A stretch of DNA of 64,000 nt from an uncultured Pelagibacteraceae bacterium (GTDB taxonomy: Bacteria; Pseudomonadota; Alphaproteobacteria; Pelagibacterales; Pelagibacteraceae): contig CACIHO010000001.1 of the NCBI GenBank assembly GCA_902586485.1, forward strand, positions 155,774-219,773, given 5' to 3'. How positions within the stretch are numbered: the first letter of the stretch is position 1; each line of letters opens with the position of its first letter. Shown piece by piece: positions 18,479 to 28,810 of this stretch. The notes beneath the pieces were generated by a model. That model ran no database searches and was not told the DNA's origin. It saw nothing but the letters and a program-made list of their open reading frames with translations. Position numbers and translations under genes: made by a program.

Positions 18479-19929
18479 ATTTTCTGATCATATTCACCAA
18501 CTTTACCTGTTTTTTTTAACAAATCGTCAATAAAATTGAAGATTTTTTTCTTTCTTTCATCTGATGTTGGACTTTCAGTCACAATAACTAAAGATGGTTT
18601 GTTTGAAGAAGCTCTTATAAGCCCCCAAGAACCATCTTCCAATGAGAACCTAACTCCATTAACAGTTAAAACATCATTAATAACTTGGCCATCTATTTCA
18701 GTTTTGTTTTCTTTTAAATTTTTAATTTGCTTGACTAGCTTCTCAACAACTAAATATTTTTCTTCATCTTTGCAAAAAGGTGCCATGGTTGGTGTTTGAA
18801 ATGTATTGGGTAATTCACTAATAATTTCACTCATTTTTTTATTTTGATTATCTAATAAGTGACATACTTGAATTGCTGAATTAATACCATCATCATATCC
18901 AAAACCTAATGGTTGATTAAAGAAAAAATGACCACTTTTTTCAAAGCCTGCTAATGCTTTTTCAGTGTTTACTTTTCTTTTAATGTGAGAATGACCTGTT
19001 TTCCAATAAATTGTTTCACAATTGTTTTCAATTAATATTACATCTTTTGAATACAAACCTGTTGATTTTACATCTACAACAAATTTAGAATTTTTATGTT
19101 TATTTGATAGATTTCTAGCTATCAGAAGACCTATCTTATCTGAAAATATTTCATTACCCTTATCGTCAATAACTCCAACTCTATCTCCATCACCATCAAA
19201 TCCAAAACCTATATCAGCATTGTTTTCTTTGACTGTTCTAGCTATTTCATGAAGCATTTTTAGATCTTCAGGGTTTGGGTTGTATTTAGGAAAATTCCAA
19301 TCTAGTTTACAATCTAATTCTACTACTTCACATCCAATACCTCTTAGAATATCTGGAGCAAAAATACCTGCAGTTCCATTCCCACAAGCCACCACAGCTT
19401 TTATTTTTTTATTAATTTTATTTTTACTAATTAAGTCACTTTTATAAATTTTATCAAAATCTTTTATTTGTTTTTCATTACCTTCACCTTTTGTAAATTT
19501 TTCATTTAAGGTAATTTCTTTTAATTCCTTCATTTCTTCAGGTGCATGAGTTAGCCCTTTTTTGATTCCCATTTTCACGCCAGTCCACCCATTTTCATTA
19601 TGACTTGCAGTAACCATAGCAACTGCATCTGCATCTAAATTGAATTGTGCAAAATAAACCATGGGAGACAACGAAAGACCAATATCCTCTATGCTGCATC
19701 CCGTAGACATTAATCCTTTTTTGAGAGCAGTTTTTATTTCTTCACTATAGGAACGGTAATCATGACCTATTATGATTCTGGGATTGTCTTTTTTGGTATG
19801 TATTTTTATCTGTGATCCTAAACCCTTACCAAGATTCTTTATACCTGCTAAATTTATGTCTTTCTCATACAACCATCGGGCGTCATATTCTCTAAAACCG
19901 TAGGGATCTATTTTTATATTTTGGCTCAC
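18475..19929 (-). CDS. phosphomannomutase/phosphoglucomutase
   Basis: VTASHNENGWTG active-site Ser motif; GFDGDGDRVGVID metal-binding motif. Confidence 0.9.
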   Translation of the reverse strand: MSQNIKIDPYGFREYDARWLYEKDINLAGIKNLGKGLGSQIKIHTKKDNPRIIIGHDYRSYSEEIKTALKKGLMSTGCSIEDIGLSLSPMVYFAQFNLDADAVAMVTASHNENGWTGVKMGIKKGLTHAPEEMKELKEITLNEKFTKGEGNEKQIKDFDKIYKSDLISKNKINKKIKAVVACGNGTAGIFAPDILRGIGCEVVELDCKLDWNFPKYNPNPEDLKMLHEIARTVKENNADIGFGFDGDGDRVGVIDDKGNEIFSDKIGLLIARNLSNKHKNSKFVVDVKSTGLYSKDVILIENNCETIYWKTGHSHIKRKVNTEKALAGFEKSGHFFFNQPLGFGYDDGINSAIQVCHLLDNQNKKMSEIISELPNTFQTPTMAPFCKDEEKYLVVEKLVKQIKNLKENKTEIDGQVINDVLTVNGVRFSLEDGSWGLIRASSNKPSLVIVTESPTSDERKKKIFNFIDDLLKKTGKVGEYDQKI

Positions 19930-20005
19930 TGGTTATTTACATACTGTTTATTATGTTAATTTCTTGAAAAATTTTTTATTTTTTTATTGATTATCATATT
20001 GTCGC

Positions 20006-20020
20006 GTTCTATAAATGTTC
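20006..20020. promoter_or_regulatory. LexA (SOS) box-like GTTC-N7-GTTC upstream of nrdA
   Basis: GTTCTATAAATGTTC exactly matches the alphaproteobacterial LexA consensus layout. Confidence 0.6.
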
Positions 20021-20062
20021 TATTGTACAAAAGTTTATATTGTATATTTACGATAAACGCCT

Positions 20063-20077
20063 ACAACATATAGTTGT
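20063..20077. promoter_or_regulatory. NrdR-like palindrome upstream of nrdA
   Basis: ACAAC-ATATA-GTTGT inverted repeat 34 bp before nrdA start. Confidence 0.35.
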
Positions 20078-20110
20078 TTTCGTACTAATAACAAAATATA
20101 ATTAAAATTT

Positions 20111-22051
20111 ATGAATAAGATTCTTTCTCAAGCCCTCAAAAAAGCTGTCTCTGAATATAGCCCAGCAGTTAAAGAGGTCTCAAAAGGCAATAGACCAGAT
20201 CTTTTTTCGTTAAACAATGAAACAGAACTTTTTCAAAACGATAAAGGCATCATAATTAAAATTGATAGATCAAAAGACACAAACTTAACTGATTTTGGAA
20301 AAGCGACTTTAAAAGATAGATATCTTGGTCCAAACGAGTCCTATCAAGACTTGTTTGCAAGAGTAGCTAGCACATACTCTGATGATAACTTACATGCTCA
20401 AAGAATTTACAATTATATTAGCAACCTTTGGTTTATGCCTGCTACTCCAGTTTTGTCAAATGGTGGAACTAAAAGAGGTTTACCAATTTCATGTTTTTTA
20501 AATGAAGCTTCAGACAGCTTGGGTGGAATTTTAGATCTTTGGAGTGAGAATGTTTGGCTTGCTGCTAAGGGTGGTGGTATCGGAAGTTATTGGGGTAACT
20601 TAAGATCTATTGGAGAGAAAATTGGAAAAGTTGGAAAGACTTCAGGAATAATTCCTTTCATAAAAGTTATGGACTCATTGACGATGGCAATTAGTCAAGG
20701 TTCATTAAGAAGAGGGTCAGCAGCTTGTTATCTTCCAATTGATCATCCTGAGATTGAGGAATTTATAGAGATGAGAAGACCTACAGGTGGAGACCCAAAT
20801 AGAAAAGCTTTAAATTTACATCATGGCGTTTTAGTTTCAGATGCTTTTATGAGAGCAGTTGAAACTGATGAACAATGGGCATTGAAAAGTCCTGCTGATG
20901 GAAGTATTCAGCAAACTATTTCTGCAAGAAATTTATGGATTAGATTATTAACAGCAAGAATAGAAACTGGTGAACCTTATATAATTTACATTGATACTGT
21001 TAACAGACAAATTCCGCAACATCATAAGTTAGCAAATCTTACAGTTAAAACCTCTAATCTTTGTAGTGAAATAACCTTACCAACAGGTATTGATAAAGAT
21101 GGAAGAGATAGAACAGCTGTGTGTTGCCTATCTTCTTTAAATTTAGAAAAATACGATGAATGGAAAGATGATCCAGATATGATTAATGATGTGATGAGAT
21201 TTTTAGATAACGTCTTGTCAGATTTTATTAATAAAGCACCAGATCAATTCAAAGATGCAAAATATTCAGCTGAAAGAGAAAGAAGCGTTGGATTAGGTGT
21301 GATGGGATTTCATTCATTTTTACAGAAAAATAGAATTCCACTTGAGTCTGTAATGGCAAAATCATGGAATAAAAAAATATTTAAAAATATTCATGAGAAA
21401 GTAAATCAAGCATCGAAAGATTTGGCTGAAGAGAGAGGAGCTTGTCCAGATGCAGCTGAATATGGTTTCAAGGAAAGATTTTCAAATAAAACAGCAATAG
21501 CCCCAACAGCTTCGATTTCAATTATTTGTGGTGGAGCATCTCCAGGTGTAGAGCCTATTGCAGCAAATAGCTATACACACAAGACTCTTTCAGGATCTTT
21601 TAATGTTAGAAATAGATATTTAGAGGAAATTCTTCAGGGGCATGGTAAAAATGATGATGAAACATGGTCTACAATTACCACTAATCAAGGCTCAGTTAAT
21701 CATCTAGATTTCCTTACAGATCTTGAAAAAGACGTATTTAAAACTGCATTTGAGCTTAACCAAAATTGGATAATTGAATTAAGTGGTGACAGAACGCCAT
21801 TTATTTCACAAGCTCAATCAGTTAATTTATTTTTACCAGCAGATGTTCATAAAAAAGAATTACATAAAATTCATTTTGATGCTTGGAAGAAAGGTTTAAA
21901 GAGCCTTTATTACTGTAGATCAAAATCAATTCAAAGGGCTGAAAATATTAATGATGCTAGATCAACAGATATTACAGCTAACGTTTATAAATCTAAAAAT
22001 CAACCATCTAACAAAGAGCCAGAGTACGAGGAGTGTTTATCATGTCAGTAG
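20111..22051 (+). CDS. nrdA: ribonucleoside-diphosphate reductase alpha subunit (class I)
   Basis: FMPATPVLSNGG, NLCSEITLP, APTASISIICGGASPGVEP; C-terminal ECLSCQ. Confidence 0.92.
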   Translation: MNKILSQALKKAVSEYSPAVKEVSKGNRPDLFSLNNETELFQNDKGIIIKIDRSKDTNLTDFGKATLKDRYLGPNESYQDLFARVASTYSDDNLHAQRIYNYISNLWFMPATPVLSNGGTKRGLPISCFLNEASDSLGGILDLWSENVWLAAKGGGIGSYWGNLRSIGEKIGKVGKTSGIIPFIKVMDSLTMAISQGSLRRGSAACYLPIDHPEIEEFIEMRRPTGGDPNRKALNLHHGVLVSDAFMRAVETDEQWALKSPADGSIQQTISARNLWIRLLTARIETGEPYIIYIDTVNRQIPQHHKLANLTVKTSNLCSEITLPTGIDKDGRDRTAVCCLSSLNLEKYDEWKDDPDMINDVMRFLDNVLSDFINKAPDQFKDAKYSAERERSVGLGVMGFHSFLQKNRIPLESVMAKSWNKKIFKNIHEKVNQASKDLAEERGACPDAAEYGFKERFSNKTAIAPTASISIICGGASPGVEPIAANSYTHKTLSGSFNVRNRYLEEILQGHGKNDDETWSTITTNQGSVNHLDFLTDLEKDVFKTAFELNQNWIIELSGDRTPFISQAQSVNLFLPADVHKKELHKIHFDAWKKGLKSLYYCRSKSIQRAENINDARSTDITANVYKSKNQPSNKEPEYEECLSCQ

Positions 22052-23049
22052 CAGAAAAGATTAATAAAGAAATTATTCAACCAAAAAAAATGGGATTGTT
22101 AGTCGAAAATCCTGTTTACAAACCTTTTAGATATCCATGGTGCTATGATGCTTGGTTAACTCAACAAAGAATTCATTGGTTGCCAGAAGAAGTCCCTCTT
22201 GGAGACGATGTTAGAGATTGGCAAAAAAATCTTTCGCAACCAGAAAAAAATTTATTAACTCAAATTTTCAGATTTTTTACTCAAGCAGATGTAGAAGTTA
22301 ATAATTGTTATTTAAGACATTACACTACTGTATTTAAACCTACAGAAGTGTTAATGATGATGACAGCTTTTGCAGCTATGGAAACAGTTCATGTAGCTGC
22401 CTATTCACATTTGTTAGATACAATTGGTATGCCAGAGTCAGAATATTCAGCTTTCATGAAATATAAAGAAATGAAAGACAAGTACGATTATATGCAAGGT
22501 TTTAATGTAAATTCAAAAGAGGACATTGCAAAAACTGTTGCCGTTTTTAGTGCTTTCACCGAAGGATTACAATTGTTTGCAAGTTTTGCTATTTTATTAA
22601 ATTTTCCAAGACATAATAAAATGAAAGGAATGGGACAGATAGTTACTTGGTCTGTAAGAGATGAAACACTTCATTGTAATTCTATGATCAGAATTTTTAA
22701 GGAGTTTATAAAAGAAAATCCTGAAATCTGGACACCAAAATTAAAAAAAGAACTTTATGAAGCTTGTAGAATAATTGTTGAGCATGAAGATGCTTTTATT
22801 GATTTAGCTTTTGAAATGGGTCCAATGGAAGGTTTAACTGCTCAAGAAGTTAAAGATTATATTAGGTTCATTGCAAATAGACGACTTATTCAATTAGGAT
22901 TAGAACCAATTTATGATGTCCAAAAAAATCCACTAACTTGGTTGGATACAATGCTCAATGCTGTTGAGCATATGAATTTCTTTGAAGGAAGGGCTACGGA
23001 ATATTCTAAAGCATCAACACAAGGGACTTGGGCAGAAGCTTTTAGTTAA
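22042..23049 (+). CDS. nrdB: ribonucleoside-diphosphate reductase beta subunit (class I)
   Basis: Ferritin-like; D-(x30)-ETVHVAAY ligand/tyrosine pattern. Start MSVAEK at 22042 preferred over 22033. Confidence 0.9.
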   Translation: MSVAEKINKEIIQPKKMGLLVENPVYKPFRYPWCYDAWLTQQRIHWLPEEVPLGDDVRDWQKNLSQPEKNLLTQIFRFFTQADVEVNNCYLRHYTTVFKPTEVLMMMTAFAAMETVHVAAYSHLLDTIGMPESEYSAFMKYKEMKDKYDYMQGFNVNSKEDIAKTVAVFSAFTEGLQLFASFAILLNFPRHNKMKGMGQIVTWSVRDETLHCNSMIRIFKEFIKENPEIWTPKLKKELYEACRIIVEHEDAFIDLAFEMGPMEGLTAQEVKDYIRFIANRRLIQLGLEPIYDVQKNPLTWLDTMLNAVEHMNFFEGRATEYSKASTQGTWAEAFS

Positions 23050-23057
23050 GATACTAA

Positions 23058-23231
23058 ATGTTTAAAAAATATATATATATATTTTTTTTTGTACTTACTA
23101 CATCCTGCAATACAGTGACAGGAACTATTGAAGGAACAGCTCTTGGTGTTGTAAAAGATGTTAAAAGCACTTATCACTATTCTACATGTGTTTTTACTAA
23201 AGTTACCTGTGGTGATCTTGATTTAGATTGA
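23058..23231 (+). CDS. small lipoprotein (57 aa), absent from supplied ORF track
   Basis: MFKKYIYIFFFVLTTSCNTVTGTIEGTALGVVKDVKSTYHYSTCVFTKVTCGDLDLD; lipobox LTTSC. Confidence 0.65.
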   Translation: MFKKYIYIFFFVLTTSCNTVTGTIEGTALGVVKDVKSTYHYSTCVFTKVTCGDLDLD

Positions 23232-23238
23232 AAATCCT

Positions 23239-23868
23239 TTGAAATATAAAAAATATTTTAGAAAGACTAGCTTAAAACAAAATGGGGTTGGTGATTTATT
23301 TTTAAAAGAAGTTCAAACAAAAAAACCAAAAATTTTTCTTGAGGTTGGTGTTTTTCATGGAGTAACAGCACGTAATATTTGTGAATTGTTAAATAAAATT
23401 CACGGTAAAAATTTTAAATATATAGGTTTAGATTTATTTGAGGAAAATAAAGAAAGTAAAGATGAGATAATACCAAATACACAATTTTCTAATCCTATAA
23501 AAAATATATATTTCAAATATATAAAAAAACAAAATCCATACAGTTTAGTAGCTGTTAAGGATCTTCTTAAAAAATTTACAGATAATATTTCTTTACTTAA
23601 AGGAAACTCAAATAAAATTTTAAAAAAAATTAATATGTCCAAAATTGATTATGTTTTTCTTGATGGGGGACATGATTATCAAACTGTAAAAAATGATTTA
23701 AATTCTTGTAAAGAAGTTATAGTAAACAATGGAACAGTGCTTTGTGACGATTATGATTTATCTTATGCTCCTGGAGTTAAACAAGCTATAGATGAGTTTA
23801 CTTTTGAGAATGATTTTAAGTGTACTAAAATATGCAATGATAGATTCGCTAAAATAGAAAAAAAATAA
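23239..23868 (+). CDS. class I SAM-dependent methyltransferase
   Basis: KIFLEVGVFHGVTARNI; IDYVFLDGGHDYQTVKNDL. Confidence 0.75.
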   Translation: MKYKKYFRKTSLKQNGVGDLFLKEVQTKKPKIFLEVGVFHGVTARNICELLNKIHGKNFKYIGLDLFEENKESKDEIIPNTQFSNPIKNIYFKYIKKQNPYSLVAVKDLLKKFTDNISLLKGNSNKILKKINMSKIDYVFLDGGHDYQTVKNDLNSCKEVIVNNGTVLCDDYDLSYAPGVKQAIDEFTFENDFKCTKICNDRFAKIEKK

Positions 23869-23869
23869 T

Positions 23870-24994
23870 TTATCTTTGATTTAATTCTAATACTTTTCGA
23901 TGTTTACTTCCCTTATAACTTGCCAATGGTCTAATAAGTTTATTTGCAGCATGTTGTTCCATTATATGGGCAGACCATCCTGTAATTCTTGAAATAACAA
24001 AAATAGGTGTAAAGAAATCAGTATCAAAACCCATCAAATGATAAGTTGGACCCGTAGGGTAGTCTACATTAGGGTAGATATTTTTTTCTTTAATCATTAC
24101 TTTTTCCACAATGTCATAAATTTTTTCAAATTTTTTATCTTTTTTCACCTTAGCAACTTTACTAAAATATTCTCTCATAGTTGGAACTCTAGAGTCGCCT
24201 GACTTATAAACTCTGTGACCAAATCCCATCACAACTTCTTTATTTTTAAGTGCATTATTTATCCACCTAAGAGCATTTTCAGGTTTTTTTATTTTATTCA
24301 TCATGTGCATAACTTCTTCATTAGCACCACCATGTAGAGGCCCTTTTAAACTTGCTATTGCTCCAGTAATTGCACCGTGAATGTCCGATAAACTACTTGT
24401 AATTGTTCTTGCAGTAAAAGTTGAAACATTAAAACTATGTTCTGCATATAGAATTAAAGAAACATCAAAAGCTTTTACAATTTCTTTTTGAGGAACTTTA
24501 CCAAAACACATATAGAAAAAATTTTCAGCAAAAGTTAAAGTTTTTTTTGGTTTTATAATTTTTTTTCCTTTTCTGATTCTATAAAAGGCTGCTAAAGCAG
24601 TAGGAGTTTTAGCAAATATTCTTAATGCCTTCCTCATGTTTGCCTCAGGTGAAGAATCTGCAGTTTCTTTATCTTCTAAACCCATGACACTAACAGCAGT
24701 TCTTGCTACATCCATTGGGTGAGATTTCTTTGGCATATGTTTTATTATTTCATATAAATTTTTTGTTAATTCCCTATTGTTTTTTTCTTCTTTTTCAAAT
24801 TTTCTAAGCTGAATAGTATTTGGAAGATCTTTATTTAAAATTAAATATGCAACCTCCTCAAATCTACAATATTCACACAAATCTTGAGCAGCGTATCCTC
24901 TATAAGTAAGAGAATTAATTTCAGGCATTACTTTTGAAACCTCAGTTTCATCCACAACTATTCCAAGCAACCCCTTTTTTATATCATCACTCAT
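23870..24994 (-). CDS. prpC: 2-methylcitrate synthase / citrate synthase family
   Basis: GPLHGGANEEVMHMM, MGFGHRVYKSGDSR; adjacent to prpB and prpD. Confidence 0.85.
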   Translation of the reverse strand: MSDDIKKGLLGIVVDETEVSKVMPEINSLTYRGYAAQDLCEYCRFEEVAYLILNKDLPNTIQLRKFEKEEKNNRELTKNLYEIIKHMPKKSHPMDVARTAVSVMGLEDKETADSSPEANMRKALRIFAKTPTALAAFYRIRKGKKIIKPKKTLTFAENFFYMCFGKVPQKEIVKAFDVSLILYAEHSFNVSTFTARTITSSLSDIHGAITGAIASLKGPLHGGANEEVMHMMNKIKKPENALRWINNALKNKEVVMGFGHRVYKSGDSRVPTMREYFSKVAKVKKDKKFEKIYDIVEKVMIKEKNIYPNVDYPTGPTYHLMGFDTDFFTPIFVISRITGWSAHIMEQHAANKLIRPLASYKGSKHRKVLELNQR

Positions 24995-25890
24995 TATTCA
25001 TGTCCTTCAGTACTAAAATTATAAATTTTTTCATCTAGTGATTTGTATTTTTCATAATCAACTAATTCATAAAGTCTTTTTCTAGTTTGCATTTTATCTA
25101 TTATATTGTTCTGATGTCCATTTGCATAAATGTCTCTTAATCCATCTTCTACATTTTTCATTGCTAATCTTTGTGTTGTTACAGGATAAATTACAATATT
25201 ATATCCAAAGTTTTCTAAATCTTTGTAGCTAAACAATTTAGACTTACCAAATTCAGTCATATTAGCTAACAAGTATCCAGACAATTTTTTTCGAACTTTT
25301 TCAAAATCTTTTTCATCTTGAAGTGCTTCTGGAAATATTATTTCAGCACCAGCATCAATGTAGGCTTTACACCTGTCAATCATTTTATCAATACCTTCAA
25401 CGCTCTTAGCATCTGAACGTGCTATAATTTTAAAATTTTGATCTTTTTTTGCAGCAAGACATTCTTTAATTTTTTTAACCATATCATCAGTTGATATAAG
25501 CTCTTTATTATCAAGATGACCACATCTTTTTCTCTCTATTTGATCCTCTAAGTGAACACCAGTTATTCCAAATTTTTCAAATGTTTCTATAGTTTCTTTA
25601 CAAGATTTAAATCCTGTATCTATATCAACTATTGTTGGAAGATTAGTAACTCTAGAAATTAAATAAGATCTTGTACTAACATCTTGTAAAGTTGTTAAGC
25701 CAATATCAGGAAAACCAAGGTCATTAGCCATTACTCCACCAGATACATAAACAGCATCATATCCAATTTCTTCTATTAATTTCGCTGTCAAAGGATTGTA
25801 TGCACCTGGAACTCTTAATATTTTATTTGATTTTAATTTTTGATCAAAATCCAATCTTTTTTGACTTGGTTCTTTCTCCACAAAGTGCAT
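24994..25890 (-). CDS. prpB: 2-methylisocitrate lyase
   Basis: LRVPGAYNPLTAKLIEEIGYDAVYVSGG; LEDQIERKRCGHL. Confidence 0.88.
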   Translation of the reverse strand: MHFVEKEPSQKRLDFDQKLKSNKILRVPGAYNPLTAKLIEEIGYDAVYVSGGVMANDLGFPDIGLTTLQDVSTRSYLISRVTNLPTIVDIDTGFKSCKETIETFEKFGITGVHLEDQIERKRCGHLDNKELISTDDMVKKIKECLAAKKDQNFKIIARSDAKSVEGIDKMIDRCKAYIDAGAEIIFPEALQDEKDFEKVRKKLSGYLLANMTEFGKSKLFSYKDLENFGYNIVIYPVTTQRLAMKNVEDGLRDIYANGHQNNIIDKMQTRKRLYELVDYEKYKSLDEKIYNFSTEGHE

Positions 25891-27392
25891 TAAAAAATCC
25901 CCCTTTTATTATTTTTTTTTAATTTATTTTTTTTTACTTCAATATTTAATTTATGAAGTTGACCAGGTTTTAAATTTTTTAAATTTTGTACTGTTTTTAA
26001 AAAACGATCACTCTCTTTTCTATCTAAAATACCATCAGTTAAAGTTAAAAATTTATTTATATAATTTTCTCTCTTAAACGGTCTAGCACCATATGTATGT
26101 GCGTCCGCTCTATCTAGTTCCTCTGTTATTTTTTTTCCGTTATTAAGTGTCACAACTACTTTAGCTCCAAATGCTTTATTCTTTGGATTGGGATCGTGAT
26201 ATTTCTTTGTCCATTTTTTATCTTCATATGTTTTTATTGATTTCCAAATCTTAATGGTACTTTTCCTGTTTGCTCTAGATTTAGTATAAGATTTAACATG
26301 ATGCCAATCTCCATCTTCCAAGGCTACAGCAAAAATATACATTATAGAATGATCCAATGTTTCTCTACTAGCATTAGGATCCATTTTTTGAGGGTCATTT
26401 GCGCCCGTACCTATTACGTAATGAGTATGATGACTTGTAAAAATATCAATTTTTTTAATAAGTTTTAAACTTGAAATTTTTGTTTTTAGTTTTTTAGCTA
26501 AATCTATTAATGCTTGTGATTGATATTCTGCAGAATATTCTTTTGTATATGTCTCTAAAATAGCTTTTTTACTTTCACCTTTTTTTGGCAATGGGACTTT
26601 GTAGTTAGCTTTTATACCATCCAATATTCTTGCAATTACACTATCCTCACCTTCGTATATCGGACTTGGAGCATCTTCACCTCTCATAGCTCTATCTACA
26701 GCTTCGATAGCAAGCTTGCCTGCATGTGCTGGAGCATAAGCTTTCCAACTTGAAATTTCTCCTTTTCTAGATTGTCTAGTAGATATTGTTGTATGTAGTG
26801 CCTGTTGAACAGCCTGATAAATAGTTTCAGTATTTAATTTTAACATAGTTCCTAATCCAGCAGCCACACTCGGCCCTAAATGAGCAATATGATCGACTTT
26901 ATGCTTATGTAAACAAATTCCTTTAACTAAATTTACTTGTACTTCGTATGCAGTAATTATTCCTTTTAGTAAATCCAATCCACTTTTTTTATTTTGTTGT
27001 GCAACACTTATAAGTGGAGGTATGTTATCACCGGGATGACTATAATCTGCTGCTAAAAAAGTGTCATGAAAATCTAATTCTCTAACTGCGGTTCCATTAG
27101 ACCAAGCTGCCCATTCGCAATCAAATTTTAATTTTGAGTTTACACCAAATATAGTAGCACCATTTTTTCTAGAATGTTTTAACGCCATCTCTCTAGATGA
27201 GATTACTGGCCTTCTATTTAACGAAGCAATTGCAACAGAAGCATTATCAATTATTCTATTAATAACCATTTCGATAGCGTCTTTATTTAATTTAGAATTA
27301 TCACTTGCTATCTCTGCTATTTTCCAAGCAAGCTGTTTCCTCTTTGGAAGATTTATTTTTGATGGATATACTTTAACATTATGTAATAACAA
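25890..27392 (-). CDS. prpD: 2-methylcitrate dehydratase
   Basis: MmgE/PrpD family: [28 protein letters not shown]. Confidence 0.88.
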   Translation of the reverse strand: MLLHNVKVYPSKINLPKRKQLAWKIAEIASDNSKLNKDAIEMVINRIIDNASVAIASLNRRPVISSREMALKHSRKNGATIFGVNSKLKFDCEWAAWSNGTAVRELDFHDTFLAADYSHPGDNIPPLISVAQQNKKSGLDLLKGIITAYEVQVNLVKGICLHKHKVDHIAHLGPSVAAGLGTMLKLNTETIYQAVQQALHTTISTRQSRKGEISSWKAYAPAHAGKLAIEAVDRAMRGEDAPSPIYEGEDSVIARILDGIKANYKVPLPKKGESKKAILETYTKEYSAEYQSQALIDLAKKLKTKISSLKLIKKIDIFTSHHTHYVIGTGANDPQKMDPNASRETLDHSIMYIFAVALEDGDWHHVKSYTKSRANRKSTIKIWKSIKTYEDKKWTKKYHDPNPKNKAFGAKVVVTLNNGKKITEELDRADAHTYGARPFKRENYINKFLTLTDGILDRKESDRFLKTVQNLKNLKPGQLHKLNIEVKKNKLKKNNKRGIF

Positions 27393-27445
27393 AATAACTC
27401 CTACTTTGTGATTTTGTTTTAATAGTTAAAATAAATTAATCAATA

Positions 27446-28126
27446 TTAAAGATATTGAGTTACAATTTTTTCAATACCTACAAAGTCTTTTATTAAGTGA
27501 TTATGATAAATTTCATCAACATTTTTTTCGGTATATCCGTCTTCTAATAAAATCATTGGAATTTGTGCCGCTTTTGCAGCATTTGCATCCGACTCACTAT
27601 CGCCAATCATAATTGACTTATTTTTACTACCATCTAAAATTTCTATGATTGTTGTTATGTGTCTTGGATCAGGTTTGCAATAATCAAAAGTATTATAACC
27701 AGCAACATACTCAAAGTAATCATATATCCCAATTTTTTTTAGAAGATCTACCGCAAGATGTTCAGTTTTATTAGTACATACAGCCATTGATATATTTTCT
27801 TTTTTACACCAATTTAAAAAATCTTTTACACCAACCATTAGAGTACTTTCATTTAAAATATTGTTTCCATAAAAAGAAATAAACTCATCTGTCATTTCGT
27901 TTTTAATTTTCTCATTAATCGAAATTAATTCTTTTTTAGCCTGGCTCCATATGGATCTACCAATCATTACTCCAGCTCCTTGACCGACAGCACTTTTAAG
28001 TTCGTCAAGAGATTTTGTAGGGTATCCAAATTTCCTCATCACATGGTTATGAGCAAGCATTAGATCAGGTGCTGTGTCCACCAACGTACCATCTAAATCG
28101 AATAAAACTGTAAATTTTTGTTTCAT
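27446..28126 (-). CDS. gph: HAD-family phosphatase, phosphoglycolate phosphatase-like
   Basis: VLFDLDGTLVDTAPDL; IMIGDSESDANAAKAA; divergent to glmU/glmS. Confidence 0.8.
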   Translation of the reverse strand: MKQKFTVLFDLDGTLVDTAPDLMLAHNHVMRKFGYPTKSLDELKSAVGQGAGVMIGRSIWSQAKKELISINEKIKNEMTDEFISFYGNNILNESTLMVGVKDFLNWCKKENISMAVCTNKTEHLAVDLLKKIGIYDYFEYVAGYNTFDYCKPDPRHITTIIEILDGSKNKSIMIGDSESDANAAKAAQIPMILLEDGYTEKNVDEIYHNHLIKDFVGIEKIVTQYL

Positions 28127-28195
28127 TTTAAAAGTATTTTAAAGAAATAAATTGTGAATTAATCAATGTATATACTTAATGTAAATCAAATTTAA

Positions 28196-28807
28196 ATGGA
28201 AGTTTTAAATCAAAAAAAACTTAGAGCTAAATTTATAAAGTCAGGAGTAAAGATGGTCGGTCCTGAAACTGTTTTTTTTTCAAAGGATACAAAGATTGGA
28301 AATAATGTAACTATAGAACCATATGTTGTTATTGGCCCTAAGGTCAAAATTGGGAATAATGTAATAATAAAATCTTTTTCACATTTAGAATCTTGTAAAA
28401 TTGAAAATAAGGTTGAGATTGGTCCCTACGCTAGAATAAGACCTAATACAATTTTAAAAGAAGGATCTAAAATAGGTAATTTTGTAGAGATTAAAAAAAG
28501 TACTTTAGGAAATAAATCTAAAATTAACCATTTGTCTTATGTTGGAGATGCACAAATTGGAAACTCAGTAAATATTGGAGCTGGTACAATTACTTGTAAT
28601 TATGATGGAGTAAATAAGAATAAGACAAGAATTAAAGATAAAGTATTTATAGGGTCAAATACCTCTTTAGTTGCTCCAATTACAATAAACAAAGATAGTA
28701 TTGTTGGAGCTGGATCAGTAATAACAAAAAATGTTAAAAAAAAATCTTTAGCATTAACAAGATCGCCACAATTAGAAGTTAACAATTACAAAAGAAAGAA
28801 AAAATAA
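28196..28807 (+). CDS. GlmU-like acetyltransferase, C-terminal left-handed beta-helix domain only
   Basis: [26 protein letters not shown]...[17 protein letters not shown]; no N-terminal NTP-transferase domain. Confidence 0.82.
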   Translation: MEVLNQKKLRAKFIKSGVKMVGPETVFFSKDTKIGNNVTIEPYVVIGPKVKIGNNVIIKSFSHLESCKIENKVEIGPYARIRPNTILKEGSKIGNFVEIKKSTLGNKSKINHLSYVGDAQIGNSVNIGAGTITCNYDGVNKNKTRIKDKVFIGSNTSLVAPITINKDSIVGAGSVITKNVKKKSLALTRSPQLEVNNYKRKKK

Positions 28808-28810
28808 TTT

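Noticed and set aside
22033-22041. nrdB start at 22033 (MFIMSVAEK)
   Set aside because: MSVAEK at 22042 is the more natural NrdB start; the earlier ATG lies inside the nrdA 3' end.
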